Shown here in pieces: positions 1 through 7,839 of a stretch of DNA of 7,839 bases (the stretch's first letter is position 1; the number at the start of each line of letters is the position of its first letter). The notes beneath the pieces are model-generated. The model did no database searches. It saw only the letters and a program-made list of their open reading frames with translations, and was not told the origin of the DNA. A program made the position numbers and the translations under genes. This DNA comes from Gammaproteobacteria bacterium (GTDB lineage Bacteria > Pseudomonadota > Gammaproteobacteria > J044): positions 1 to 7,839 of the forward strand of contig JALWNJ010000039.1 in the NCBI GenBank assembly GCA_026995955.1, written 5' to 3'.

Positions 1-864
1 GTGCTGCGCGCCGCCCTCGCCAGCCTGATCCTGCTGCTGGTCGCGGGCGGCGCGGCCTCCGGCACAGCGGCGCCGCTGATGGCCATTGTCATCGATGACA
101 TCGGCTATCATCGCCATCCCGACCTTGAGGTCGCGCAACTCGACTATCCGCTGACGCTGGCCGTACTGCCGCATACCCCGCATGGGCGCGAACTTGCCGA
201 GGTGGCCCACCGGAACGGCCACGAGGTAATGCTGCACCTGCCCATGCAGGCCACCAATGGCAAGTCCCTGGGACCCGGCGGGGTGACACTGGACATGACC
301 GAGGCCGCCTTCCGCCGCACCGTGCACGATGCGCTGGCTGCGGTTCCGCATGTGCAGGGCATCAACAACCACATGGGCAGCCTCATCACCCGTCATCCGG
401 GTCACATGGCGTGGCTCGCGGAACTGATGCAACGCCAGGGGGGCCTCTACTTCATCGACAGCCGCACCACCCCGCACACGGTGGCGCTGCAGATGATGAG
501 AGAACAAGGCCTGCCCGCGCTGCGACGCGATGTCTTCCTCGACAGCGCCCCGCCGCACGATGCCGACTGGGTGCGGCACCAGCTGCACCAGGCCGAGCGC
601 CTGGCCCGACGCAAGGGCCACGCGGTCGTCATCGGCCACCCCTACGCCGAGACCCTGCAGGCCCTGCGTCAGGAGCTGCCGGCTCTGCAGGCCCGCGGGG
701 TGCGCCTGGTGCGGGTTTCGCAACTCATCGAACTGCTCGACCGGAGGAAAAGCACATGGCAAGCGTCCTCGTCCCCCTCGCAGAGGGTTGTGAAGAACTC
801 GAAGCCGTCACCATCATCGACCTGCTGCGCCGCGCCGGCATCGAAGTCGTCACCGCCGGGCTGA
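1..864 (+). CDS. Divergent polysaccharide deacetylase family protein (YibQ-like), secreted; 5' end possibly cut
   Basis: This protein belongs to the divergent polysaccharide deacetylase family (DUF610, E. coli YibQ type), predicted exported carbohydrate-esterase-like proteins whose substrate is not established. Family marks seen are the IDD motif at residues 31-33, HLPMQ at 79-83, NNHMGS at 122-127, FIDSRTT at 151-157, the RDVFLD stretch at 176-181 and IGHPY at 211-215. These conserved Asp and His residues (D32, D33, H124, D153, H213) are the likely active-site set. Residues 1-24 form a hydrophobic signal-peptide-like segment with one Arg, with probable cleavage near the AA-P junction at 24-25. 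The GTG start is the first base of the window, so no ribosome site is visible and the true start could lie upstream. The recognisable domain ends near residue 248. The last ~37 residues overlap the next gene in another frame and are rich in Ser, Pro and Lys, unlike the rest. The family call is firm; the start and the tail are not. Confidence 0.85.
   Translation: MLRAALASLILLLVAGGAASGTAAPLMAIVIDDIGYHRHPDLEVAQLDYPLTLAVLPHTPHGRELAEVAHRNGHEVMLHLPMQATNGKSLGPGGVTLDMTEAAFRRTVHDALAAVPHVQGINNHMGSLITRHPGHMAWLAELMQRQGGLYFIDSRTTPHTVALQMMREQGLPALRRDVFLDSAPPHDADWVRHQLHQAERLARRKGHAVVIGHPYAETLQALRQELPALQARGVRLVRVSQLIELLDRRKSTWQASSSPSQRVVKNSKPSPSSTCCAAPASKSSPPG
743..748 (+). promoter_or_regulatory. Ribosome binding site of the DJ-1/YajL gene
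   Basis: GGAGGA lies 7 nt before the ATG at 756. It fixes that start and shows that translation of the second gene begins inside the deacetylase reading frame. Upstream residues in the same frame do not resemble the DJ-1 family. Confidence 0.8.
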
Positions 865-1307
865 AGGACGGCCCGGTGCGCTGCTCGCGCGGCACCGTCA
901 TCGTGCCCGACACCAGCATCGACCAGGTGATGGATCGTGACTTCGACGCCGTGGTGCTGCCCGGCGGACGGCCCGGCGCCGATCACCTGGAGGCCGACGA
1001 GCGGGTGCGCAAGATCCTCAGGCACCATGCAGAGGCCGGACACCTCACCGGCGCCATCTGCGCCGCGCCCAAGGTGCTGGCCGCCGCCGGTCTGCTCGAG
1101 GGCCGCCGCGCCACCTCCTATCCCGGCGTCCTCGATGCCATCCGGCCGCCGGGCACCACCGTCACCGGCGCCCCGGTGGAGGTCGACGGCAAGGTGGTCA
1201 CCTCACGAGGCCCCGGCACCGCCATGGACTTCGCCCTGACCCTGATCGAACAGCTCCTGGGGCCGGAGGCACGGAAAAAGGTGGAGGAGCCGCTGGTGCG
1301 GCCCTGA
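756..1307 (+). CDS. yajL: DJ-1/PfpI family protein, YajL-like
   Basis: This 183-residue cytoplasmic protein belongs to the DJ-1/ThiJ/PfpI superfamily and is closest by eye to E. coli YajL, for which chaperone, oxidative-stress and (disputed) protein deglycase roles have been reported. It covers the whole family length. The nucleophile-elbow motif AICAAP at 100-105 places the reactive cysteine at Cys102. Glu16 in the EELEAV stretch matches the conserved glutamate that hydrogen-bonds this cysteine (Glu18 in human DJ-1). LPGG at 68-71 and the TSRGPGTAMDF stretch at 149-159 are also typical. Tyr122 sits where human DJ-1 has His126; E. coli YajL also lacks the His there. The ATG at 756 is chosen because it has a good ribosome site and gives the expected N-terminus. 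The gene overlaps the upstream deacetylase by 109 bp, so the two are probably co-transcribed and translationally coupled. It ends 39 bp from the converging glmS. A role in thiamine synthesis, as the old name ThiJ suggests, is not supported here. Confidence 0.9.
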   Translation: MASVLVPLAEGCEELEAVTIIDLLRRAGIEVVTAGLKDGPVRCSRGTVIVPDTSIDQVMDRDFDAVVLPGGRPGADHLEADERVRKILRHHAEAGHLTGAICAAPKVLAAAGLLEGRRATSYPGVLDAIRPPGTTVTGAPVEVDGKVVTSRGPGTAMDFALTLIEQLLGPEARKKVEEPLVRP

Positions 1308-1322
1308 GTCGATCACGCTCTG

Positions 1323-1341
1323 CCCGCCCGGCTCTGGCGGG
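1323..1341. terminator. Candidate hairpin between the convergent yajL and glmS genes
   Basis: A six-base GC-only stem (CCCGCC at 1323-1328, GGCGGG at 1336-1341) with a 7-nt loop fills most of the 39-bp gap between the two stop codons. Its placement fits a shared bidirectional terminator. There is no T run after the stem on either strand, so it is not a classical intrinsic terminator; it may only protect 3' ends or act with Rho. Confidence 0.4.
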
Positions 1342-1346
1342 TCCAG

Positions 1347-3179
1347 TCATTCCACGGTGACGGACTTCGCCAGGTTGCGCGGCTGATCCACATCGGTGCC
1401 CTTCATCACGGCGGCATGGTAGGCGAGCAGCTGCAACGGTACCGTGTAGACGATGGGCGCCACACTCTCGGGGGCCGAGGGCACGCGGATCAGGTGCAGG
1501 CCATCCCCCGCTTCGTCCATGGCCGCGCTCTCCTCGGCGAAGACATACAGCTCGCCGCCGCGTGCCCGCACCTCCTCCAGATTGGACTTGAGCTTTTCCA
1601 GCAGCGCATCGTCCGGGGCCACGGCGATTACCGGCATCTCGGCATCGACCAGTGCCAGCGGGCCATGCTTGAGTTCGCCGGCGGGATAGGCCTCGGCATG
1701 GATGTAGGAGATCTCCTTCAGTTTCAGCGCGCCTTCCATGGCCACCGGATAGTGCGGGCCGCGACCCAGAAACAGACTGTGTTCGCGTTCCGAGATGAGT
1801 TCGGCGAAACCGCGCGTCGGGGCATCGCTCTCCAGCACGGCCTCCACCAGACCGGGCAGGGCCAGCAGGTCGCCGCACAGGGCCTGCTCCTGGTCCGGCC
1901 CCAGCCCGTGTCTGCGACCGGCGACGATCGTCATCAGCATCAGCGCCACCAGCTGGGTGGTAAAGGCCTTGGTCGACGCCACGCCGATCTCCGGCCCCGC
2001 GCGGGTCATCAGCACCAGATCGGATTCGCGTACCAGTGAGCTTTCCGGCACGTTGCAGATGGCCAGGCTGGCCTCGTAGCCCAATTCCTTCGCCAGCATC
2101 AGCGCGGCCAGGGTGTCGGCGGTCTCGCCGGACTGGGAGATGGTGACGAACAGCGTGCCCGGCTCGACCACATGACGGCGGTAGCGGAACTCGCTCGCCA
2201 CCTCGACCTCGCAGCGCAGGCCGGCATGCTGTTCGAACCAGTAGCGGGCCACCAGGCCGGCATGATAGCTGGTGCCACAGGCGACGATCTGCACCGCGCG
2301 GATACGGTCCAGGATCGCCGCGGCGCCCGGGCCGAGGATCTCGTCCGGTACCCGGTTGCCGATGATCCTTCCCTCCAGGGTATCGGCGATGGCGCGCGGC
2401 TGTTCGTGGATTTCCTTGAGCATGTAGTGCTTGAAGCCGCCCTTGCTCGCCTCGGCGGCGGACAGCTCCGAGCGCACATTCGGGCGTTCCACCCGCTTGC
2501 CATGGGCATCCCGAATCTCCACTCCGTCACGGGTCAGCACCACCAGATCACCGTTCTCCGGATAGATGAACTGTTGCGTGACCGGCAGCAGGGCCTGCAC
2601 ATCCGAGGCGAGGAAGTTCTCACCCAACCCGATGCCGATCACCAGCGGGCTGCCGCGCCTGGCCGCCACCAGCCGCTCCGGATCCTCGCGGTCGATGACG
2701 GCAATGGCATAGGCGCCCTCCACCTCTTCGGTGGTGCGCCGCACGGCCTCGTCCAGCGGCAGCCCCTCGTTCACGTGCTGCCAGATCTGGTGGGCAATGA
2801 CCTCGGTGTCGGTGTCCGAAGTAAAGCGCAGACCGTCCGCTTGCTGCTGCGCGCGCAGGGCCTCGTGATTTTCGATGATGCCGTTGTGCACCACGGCGAT
2901 GCGGCCGTTGCAGATGTGCGGATGGGCGTTGCGCTCGCTGGGCTCGCCATGGGTGGCCCAGCGGGTATGGGCGATGCCGAGGGTGCCGCGCAAGCGCTGT
3001 GTCCGGTTCAGGGCCTCCAGCGCAACCACCTTGCCGACACTGCGCAGACGACCGATCTCGCCCTGATCCAGGATGGCCATTCCGGCAGAGTCGTAGCCGC
3101 GGTATTCCAGGCGCTTGAGTCCCTCCAGCAGGATCAGGTCCACATCCCGCTGGGCAATCGCCGCAACGATGCCGCACAT
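1347..3179 (-). CDS. glmS: Glutamine--fructose-6-phosphate aminotransferase (isomerizing)
   Basis: GlmS catalyses the committed step of amino-sugar synthesis in the cytoplasm: fructose-6-phosphate plus glutamine gives glucosamine-6-phosphate plus glutamate. At 610 residues it is one longer than the E. coli enzyme. The N-terminal glutaminase domain (about 2-235) begins MCGIV, so Cys2 becomes the N-terminal nucleophile after Met removal. HTRWATHG at 71-78 and the SDTDTE stretch at 121-126 (Asp124) bind glutamine. Two SIS sugar-isomerase domains follow (about 290-425 and 460-600), with CGTS at 301-304, SQSGET at 348-353, Glu489, His505 in the ELKHGP stretch and Lys605 near the C-terminus, which match E. 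coli Glu488, His504 and Lys603 counted without Met. The ATG lies one base after the glmU stop codon. There is no room for an independent leader or a glmS ribozyme, so expression probably depends on glmU translation. All key residues are present. Confidence 0.98.
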   Translation of the reverse strand: MCGIVAAIAQRDVDLILLEGLKRLEYRGYDSAGMAILDQGEIGRLRSVGKVVALEALNRTQRLRGTLGIAHTRWATHGEPSERNAHPHICNGRIAVVHNGIIENHEALRAQQQADGLRFTSDTDTEVIAHQIWQHVNEGLPLDEAVRRTTEEVEGAYAIAVIDREDPERLVAARRGSPLVIGIGLGENFLASDVQALLPVTQQFIYPENGDLVVLTRDGVEIRDAHGKRVERPNVRSELSAAEASKGGFKHYMLKEIHEQPRAIADTLEGRIIGNRVPDEILGPGAAAILDRIRAVQIVACGTSYHAGLVARYWFEQHAGLRCEVEVASEFRYRRHVVEPGTLFVTISQSGETADTLAALMLAKELGYEASLAICNVPESSLVRESDLVLMTRAGPEIGVASTKAFTTQLVALMLMTIVAGRRHGLGPDQEQALCGDLLALPGLVEAVLESDAPTRGFAELISEREHSLFLGRGPHYPVAMEGALKLKEISYIHAEAYPAGELKHGPLALVDAEMPVIAVAPDDALLEKLKSNLEEVRARGGELYVFAEESAAMDEAGDGLHLIRVPSAPESVAPIVYTVPLQLLAYHAAVMKGTDVDQPRNLAKSVTVE

Positions 3180-3180
3180 G

Positions 3181-4542
3181 TCACCGCCCCTCTTTCTTCG
3201 GCCGCTGCCAGCCGGTTATGGTGGTCTGTTTCGCACGGCTCAGCGTCAATTCACCGGCCGGGGCATCCCGGGTGATGGTTGAACCGGCGCCGATGGTCGC
3301 ATCGCTGCCCACAGTGACCGGGGCAACGAGCTGGGTATCGGACCCGATGAACGCGCGATCGCCGATCACGGTGCGATGCTTGTTGGCCCCGTCGTAGTTG
3401 CAGGTGATGGTGCCGGCACCGATGTTCACCGCCTCGCCCATCTCGGTATCGCCGATGTAGCTCAGATGGTTGACCTTGCTGCCGCTGCCAATGTGGCTGT
3501 TCTTGATCTCGACGAAGTTGCCGACGCGTGCCCCGCTGTCCAGTCGGGTGCCGGGGCGCAGGCGTGCGAAAGGCCCGATCCGGCAGCCGCGCCCTACCCG
3601 ACTCTGTTCGATCACGCTGTTGGCCTCCACGCGGGTATCGTCTTCCAGCGTACAGTCCCGCAGTACGCAGTTCGGCCCGATGTAGACCCGATCACCCAGC
3701 ACCACATCGCCTTCCACGACACATCCGACATCGATTTCGCAGTCCCGGCCGAAGAAGAGTGCCCCCCGAATGTCAACCCGCCCCGGGTCGCGCAGGGTGA
3801 CGCCCGCCTTCATCAATTCCGTGGCCTTGCGCAGTTGCCATGCCCGTTCCAGCGCCGCCAGCTGCACACGGTCGTTCACCCCCTGGATCTCGATGGCGTC
3901 CTCTGCCTTGACGGCCGTCACGCGGTGGCCCGCGTCTCGTGCGATGGCCACACAGTCGGTGAGATAAAACTCGCCCTGGGCATTGTCGTTGTCCAGGTCG
4001 CGAATGCATTCGCGCAGCAGTTCGGTACGAAACGCCATGATGCCGCTGTTGATCTCGCGGATTTCGCGTTCTTCGTCTGTTGCGTCCTTCTCCTCCACGA
4101 TGCGCGTGAGTGCCTCTCCCTGCCGCAGGATACGGCCATACCCGGTTGGATCTTCCAGCTCGGCGGTCAGCACACAGAGATCGGCTTGTTCCAGTTTCAC
4201 CAGCAGCCGTTCCAGGGTCAGCGGCGTAATCAGCGGCACATCGCCGTAAAGCACCAGGGTGGTCTCCCCGATCAGGGCATCAAGGGCCTGGCCCACGGCG
4301 TGACCGGTCCCGAGCTGCTCTGCCTGTTCGACCCAGAGCAGGTCCTCGTCGGTGATCGCCTCGCGCACCTTGGCACCCTCGTGCCCATGCACCACGACGA
4401 TTCGTTCGGGCGCCAGGTCCCTGGCCGTGTCGATGACATGCCGCAGCATGGGTTTCCCGGCGATCCGGTGCAGTACCTTGGGCAGATCGGATTTCATGCG
4501 TGTACCCTGGCCGGCCGCCAGGATGACGATGGTCCCTTTCAT
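3181..4542 (-). CDS. glmU: Bifunctional N-acetylglucosamine-1-phosphate uridyltransferase / glucosamine-1-phosphate acetyltransferase
   Basis: GlmU acetylates glucosamine-1-phosphate with acetyl-CoA and then transfers UMP from UTP, giving UDP-GlcNAc for peptidoglycan and lipid A. It is a cytoplasmic trimer in known cases. At 453 residues it compares with 456 in E. coli. The N-terminal Rossmann-like domain (about 1-225) shows the nucleotide-binding LAAGQGTRM signature at 8-16, Pro21-Lys22, YGDVP at 99-103 with metal ligand Asp101, and Asn223. From about 250 to 430 the sequence is a left-handed beta-helix of hexapeptide repeats. The acetyltransferase site is intact: Arg329, Lys347, catalytic His359, Tyr362, Asn373 and the NYDG stretch at 382-385. 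The ATG is the only sensible start, but its ribosome site is weak (GGAG 11 nt upstream). A terminator and a candidate promoter precede it, so it probably has its own transcript as well as any read-through from atpC. glmS follows after 1 nt. Confidence 0.98.
   Translation of the reverse strand: MKGTIVILAAGQGTRMKSDLPKVLHRIAGKPMLRHVIDTARDLAPERIVVVHGHEGAKVREAITDEDLLWVEQAEQLGTGHAVGQALDALIGETTLVLYGDVPLITPLTLERLLVKLEQADLCVLTAELEDPTGYGRILRQGEALTRIVEEKDATDEEREIREINSGIMAFRTELLRECIRDLDNDNAQGEFYLTDCVAIARDAGHRVTAVKAEDAIEIQGVNDRVQLAALERAWQLRKATELMKAGVTLRDPGRVDIRGALFFGRDCEIDVGCVVEGDVVLGDRVYIGPNCVLRDCTLEDDTRVEANSVIEQSRVGRGCRIGPFARLRPGTRLDSGARVGNFVEIKNSHIGSGSKVNHLSYIGDTEMGEAVNIGAGTITCNYDGANKHRTVIGDRAFIGSDTQLVAPVTVGSDATIGAGSTITRDAPAGELTLSRAKQTTITGWQRPKKEGR
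3187..3192 (-). promoter_or_regulatory. Ribosome binding site of glmS inside the glmU 3' end
   Basis: On the - strand GAGGGG lies 7 nt before the glmS ATG, entirely within the last codons of glmU. Together with the 1-nt gap between stop and start this points to translational coupling of the two genes. Confidence 0.75.
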
Positions 4543-4587
4543 CTCTCGATTTTCTCCGCGGTTTGCAGGGGCCTTTCCCTTACGGGC

Positions 4588-4616
4588 ATTGTCCTATCGC
4601 CGGCGATGCTCTGCAA
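4588..4616 (-). promoter_or_regulatory. Candidate sigma-70 type promoter for glmU-glmS
   Basis: Read on the - strand, TTGCAG (4611-4616; 3 of 6 to TTGACA) is followed after exactly 17 nt by GACAAT (4588-4593; 4 of 6 to TATAAT). It lies just after the atp terminator and about 45 bases before the glmU ATG. The match is moderate; position and spacing are the main support. A 12-bp palindrome sits in the spacer. Confidence 0.4.
4596..4607. promoter_or_regulatory. 12-bp perfect palindrome in the candidate glmU promoter spacer
   Basis: ATCGCCGGCGAT is a perfect dyad lying between the proposed -35 and -10 boxes. It could be an operator for a dimeric regulator. One or two perfect 12-mers are expected by chance in a window of this size, so only the location makes it notable. 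Confidence 0.25.
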
Positions 4617-4620
4617 GGCT

Positions 4621-4656
4621 GGAAAGAAAAGGGGCGGCATGTTTCCATGCCGCCCC
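4621..4656 (-). terminator. Rho-independent terminator of the atp operon
   Basis: On the - strand a perfect 10-bp GC-rich stem (arms at 4647-4656 and 4631-4640) closes a 6-nt loop and is followed at once by the T-rich run TTTTCTTTCC (4630 down to 4621). It lies 26 bases after the atpC stop codon. This is a textbook intrinsic terminator. It should end most atp transcripts before glmU. Confidence 0.92.
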
Positions 4657-4682
4657 ATCGGTTCCGGATTGCGGGTCACGCC

Positions 4683-5108
4683 TCAGCGTGCGACCTTCTT
4701 GCGGATGTGCTCCAGCATGCGGAGCTGCGCAATCGCCTCGAGCAGCTCGGCATTGGCCTTGGCATACTCCTGATCGCTCTGGCTGTTGCGCATGGCCTCT
4801 TCCGCCCGCTCCTTGGCGGCCTTGGCCTCTGCCTCGTCGATGTCGGCGGCACGGATGGCCGTGTCCGCCAGCACCGTCACCACATGCGGCTGCACTTCGA
4901 GGATGCCGCCGGAGACGAAGAAGTACTGATCCTCCTTCCCCTCCTGTCGCACGACGACCTCGCCGGGCTTGAGGTGCGTGATCAGCGGCGAGTGGCGAGG
5001 CAGGATACCGACCTCGCCCATCACCGCCGGTGCGAACACCTCGTTCGCCGGGCCGGAGTAGATCTCCTCCTCGGCGCTCACAATGTCTACATGAATGGTC
5101 ATGGCCAT
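4683..5108 (-). CDS. atpC: F-type ATP synthase subunit epsilon
   Basis: Epsilon is part of the central stalk of F1, linking gamma to the c-ring and able to inhibit ATP hydrolysis. The 141 residues match the family length (139 in E. coli). The N-terminal beta-sandwich (about 1-88) contains the conserved GEVGILP stretch at 31-37, the SGGILEVQP stretch at 66-74 and the VLADTAIRA stretch at 79-87. The C-terminal helical hairpin (about 90-141) is rich in Ala, Glu and Lys with conserved AIAQLR at 125-130. Two Met codons lie at the N-terminus (MAM). The first is chosen because a perfect AAGGAGG lies 5 nt before it and E. coli AtpC also begins MAMT. It is the last gene of the atp operon, 10 nt after atpD and followed by the terminator. 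Confidence 0.97.
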   Translation of the reverse strand: MAMTIHVDIVSAEEEIYSGPANEVFAPAVMGEVGILPRHSPLITHLKPGEVVVRQEGKEDQYFFVSGGILEVQPHVVTVLADTAIRAADIDEAEAKAAKERAEEAMRNSQSDQEYAKANAELLEAIAQLRMLEHIRKKVAR

Positions 5109-5113
5109 GGGGG

Positions 5114-5118
5114 CCTCC

Positions 5119-5120
<2 letters not shown>
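5114..5120 (-). promoter_or_regulatory. Ribosome binding site of atpC overlapping the atpD stop codon
   Basis: AAGGAGG, a full anti-16S match, lies 5 nt before the first atpC ATG. Its first two bases are the last two bases of the atpD TAA stop. It favours the start at 5108 over the second ATG at 5102 and suggests coupling with atpD. Confidence 0.85.
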
Positions 5121-6531
<1,411 letters not shown>

Positions 6532-6537
6532 TCAGCC

Positions 6538-7398
6538 TCAGCCAACGGCAGCCGCACCAGCGACGATCTCGGAGATCTCCTGGGTGATCGCGGCCTGGCG
6601 TGCCTTGTTGTAGACCAGCTGCAGCTCGTTGATGATGGTACCGGCGTTGTCGGTGGCGCTCTTCATGGCCACCATGCGCGCGGCCATTTCACAGGCCACG
6701 TTCTCCACCACGCCCTGATACACCTGCGATTCGATGAAGCGCATCAGCAACCCGTCGAGCACCTCCTTCGAATCCGGCTCGTAGAGGTAGTCCCAGTGGT
6801 GCTTGAGCTCCTCCTCCTCGGAGGCCTCCACCGGGATGAGCTGCTGCACGTACGGCTTCTGGCTCATGGTGTTGATGAACTCGTTGGCCACCAGGTACAG
6901 GCGGTCGATACGGCCCTCCTCGTAGCTGTCGAGCATCACCTTGATGGTACCGATCAGCTCGGCGATGTGCGGCGTGTCACCGAGATGGGTGATCTCGGAG
7001 ACGATGTTCCCATGCCGGCGGAAGAAGTTGGAGGCCTTGGAGCCGATGACGCAGAGATCGATCTCCACGCCCTGCTCCTGCCACTCCTTCATCGCGGTCA
7101 CGGCCTTCTTGAACAGGTTGATGTTCAGGCCGCCGCACAGGCCGCGGTCGGTGGAGATGACGATGAATCCAACCCGCTTCGCCTCGCGCTCGACCAGGAA
7201 CGGATGCTTGTATTCCGGATGCGCCATCGCCAGATGCCCGATCACATTGCGGATCTTGCGGGCATAGGGACGGGTCCCGGCCATCCGGTCCTGCGCCTTG
7301 CGCATCTTGCTCGCGGCCACCATCTCCATGGCCTTGGTGATCTTCTGAGTACTCTGGATACTCTTGATCTTCGTGCGGATCTCTTTTTCACCCGACAT
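6538..7398 (-). CDS. atpG: F-type ATP synthase subunit gamma
   Basis: Gamma is the rotor shaft of F1: its N- and C-terminal helices form a coiled coil inside the alpha3-beta3 ring and couple rotation to catalysis. At 286 residues it compares with 287 in E. coli. The conserved N-terminal helix has [20 protein letters not shown] across 17-36, the central Rossmann-like domain has the [11 protein letters not shown] stretch around 82-92, and the C-terminal helix carries the family signature ([18 protein letters not shown], about 258-275), ending GAAAVG. The ATG has GAGGG 7 nt upstream and follows the atpA stop by 14 nt. The call is secure. Confidence 0.98.
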   Translation of the reverse strand: MSGEKEIRTKIKSIQSTQKITKAMEMVAASKMRKAQDRMAGTRPYARKIRNVIGHLAMAHPEYKHPFLVEREAKRVGFIVISTDRGLCGGLNINLFKKAVTAMKEWQEQGVEIDLCVIGSKASNFFRRHGNIVSEITHLGDTPHIAELIGTIKVMLDSYEEGRIDRLYLVANEFINTMSQKPYVQQLIPVEASEEEELKHHWDYLYEPDSKEVLDGLLMRFIESQVYQGVVENVACEMAARMVAMKSATDNAGTIINELQLVYNKARQAAITQEISEIVAGAAAVG

Positions 7399-7412
7399 GG
7401 GTCAGCCCTCGC

Positions 7413-7839
7413 TTACCAGACGTGGTTGGCCTTGAAGTCGTCAAGGGCCTTGCGCATTGCCGCTTCGATCTCTTCGTTGTAGTCGGCCGTTTCGTTGATC
7501 TTGGCCAGCAGATCGCCATGCTCGGAGCGCAGATAGCTGTGCAGGGCCTTTTCGAAGTCGACCACCTTCTTGGCATCGATGTCGTCGAGGTACCCCTCGT
7601 TGGCGGCGAACAGCGAGAATGCCATCTCGGCAATGCTCAGCGGGCTGTACTGCGGCTGCTTCATCAGCTCGGTGACGCGCTCACCGCGCTCCAGCTGCTT
7701 GCGGGTGGCCTCGTCGAGATCGGAGGCGAACTGCGAGAAGGCCGCCAGCTCGCGGTACTGGGCGAGGGCCAGTCGCACACCGCCGCCGAGCTTCTTGATG
7801 ATCTTGGTCTGTGCCGCGCCACCGACGCGGGATACCGAA
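7413..7839 (-). CDS. atpA: F-type ATP synthase subunit alpha, C-terminal part (cut by window edge)
   Basis: Alpha subunits form the non-catalytic nucleotide sites of the F1 hexamer and supply the arginine finger to the catalytic sites on beta. Only the last 141 residues are visible; the rest lies beyond the right edge. The first complete codons read [12 protein letters not shown], whose first Arg (visible residue 4) is the arginine finger, Arg376 in E. coli. [19 protein letters not shown] follows and is near-identical to E. coli. The C-terminal helical domain then runs to the stop, ending FKANHVW (E. coli ends FKATQSW). A GTG near 7776-7778 is an internal Val codon, not a start. The gene is 14 nt upstream of atpG in the same operon. 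Confidence 0.98.
   Translation of the reverse strand, partial: SVSRVGGAAQTKIIKKLGGGVRLALAQYRELAAFSQFASDLDEATRKQLERGERVTELMKQPQYSPLSIAEMAFSLFAANEGYLDDIDAKKVVDFEKALHSYLRSEHGDLLAKINETADYNEEIEAAMRKALDDFKANHVW

Noticed and set aside
411..755. N-terminal extension of the YajL frame upstream to 411
   Set aside because: The extension is Arg/Pro/Ala-rich, overlaps the well-conserved deacetylase core, and the family N-terminus begins exactly at the ATG at 756 behind a good ribosome site.
3180..3180. glmS ribozyme or riboswitch upstream of glmS
   Set aside because: Only one base separates glmU and glmS; the ribozyme is a feature of Gram-positive leaders and cannot fit.
2172..3275. A 367-codon + strand open frame antisense to glmS
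   Set aside because: It is in register with glmS, which is complete with all catalytic residues; the antisense product is a compositional shadow.
3376..4773. A 465-codon + strand open frame antisense to glmU
   Set aside because: It is in codon register with glmU and has the same explanation: no Leu TTA/CTA or Ser TCA codons in the sense gene. There is no credible ribosome site or protein family.
5102..5108. Second ATG of atpC as the true start
   Set aside because: The AAGGAGG spacing favours the first ATG, and E. coli AtpC keeps the same MAM beginning.

Overview
The window is ordinary GC-rich bacterial chromosome, most likely from a gammaproteobacterium. The order atpA-atpG-atpD-atpC-glmU-glmS is the arrangement known from E. 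coli and relatives. The ATP synthase and GlmU proteins read closely like the E. coli ones: AtpC starts MAMT, and AtpG has the same start region and the same GAAAV ending. High GC and the non-enterobacterial right flank suggest a free-living, perhaps Chromatiales-like lineage. That placement is an inference.

Layout. Positions 1-1307 on the + strand carry two genes. The first is a secreted divergent polysaccharide deacetylase (YibQ-like), and the second is a DJ-1/PfpI protein (YajL-like) that overlaps it. Everything from 1347 to the right edge is on the - strand. In order of transcription it holds the C-terminal third of atpA (cut by the window edge), atpG, atpD and atpC, then a strong intrinsic terminator, a probable promoter, and glmU-glmS. 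The two blocks converge in a 39-bp gap at 1308-1346. No stretch over 300 bases lacks a gene. I see no tRNA, rRNA, CRISPR array, insertion sequence or attachment site.

How the genes work together. AtpA, AtpG, AtpD and AtpC are the alpha, gamma, beta and epsilon subunits of the F1 sector of the ATP synthase. GlmS makes glucosamine-6-phosphate, and GlmU turns glucosamine-1-phosphate into UDP-GlcNAc, the precursor for peptidoglycan and lipopolysaccharide. The phosphoglucosamine mutase GlmM, which joins the two steps, is not in the window. The deacetylase-family protein probably acts outside the inner membrane, so it also belongs to envelope biology. YajL-type proteins are linked to oxidative-stress and protein-repair roles.

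I found no previously undescribed system. The points worth a second look are small: a 109-bp overlap giving the deacetylase a serine-rich out-of-frame tail, a 12-bp palindrome in the spacer of the candidate glmU promoter, and a 1-nt glmU-glmS junction that leaves no room for the E. coli style sRNA-controlled glmS leader.
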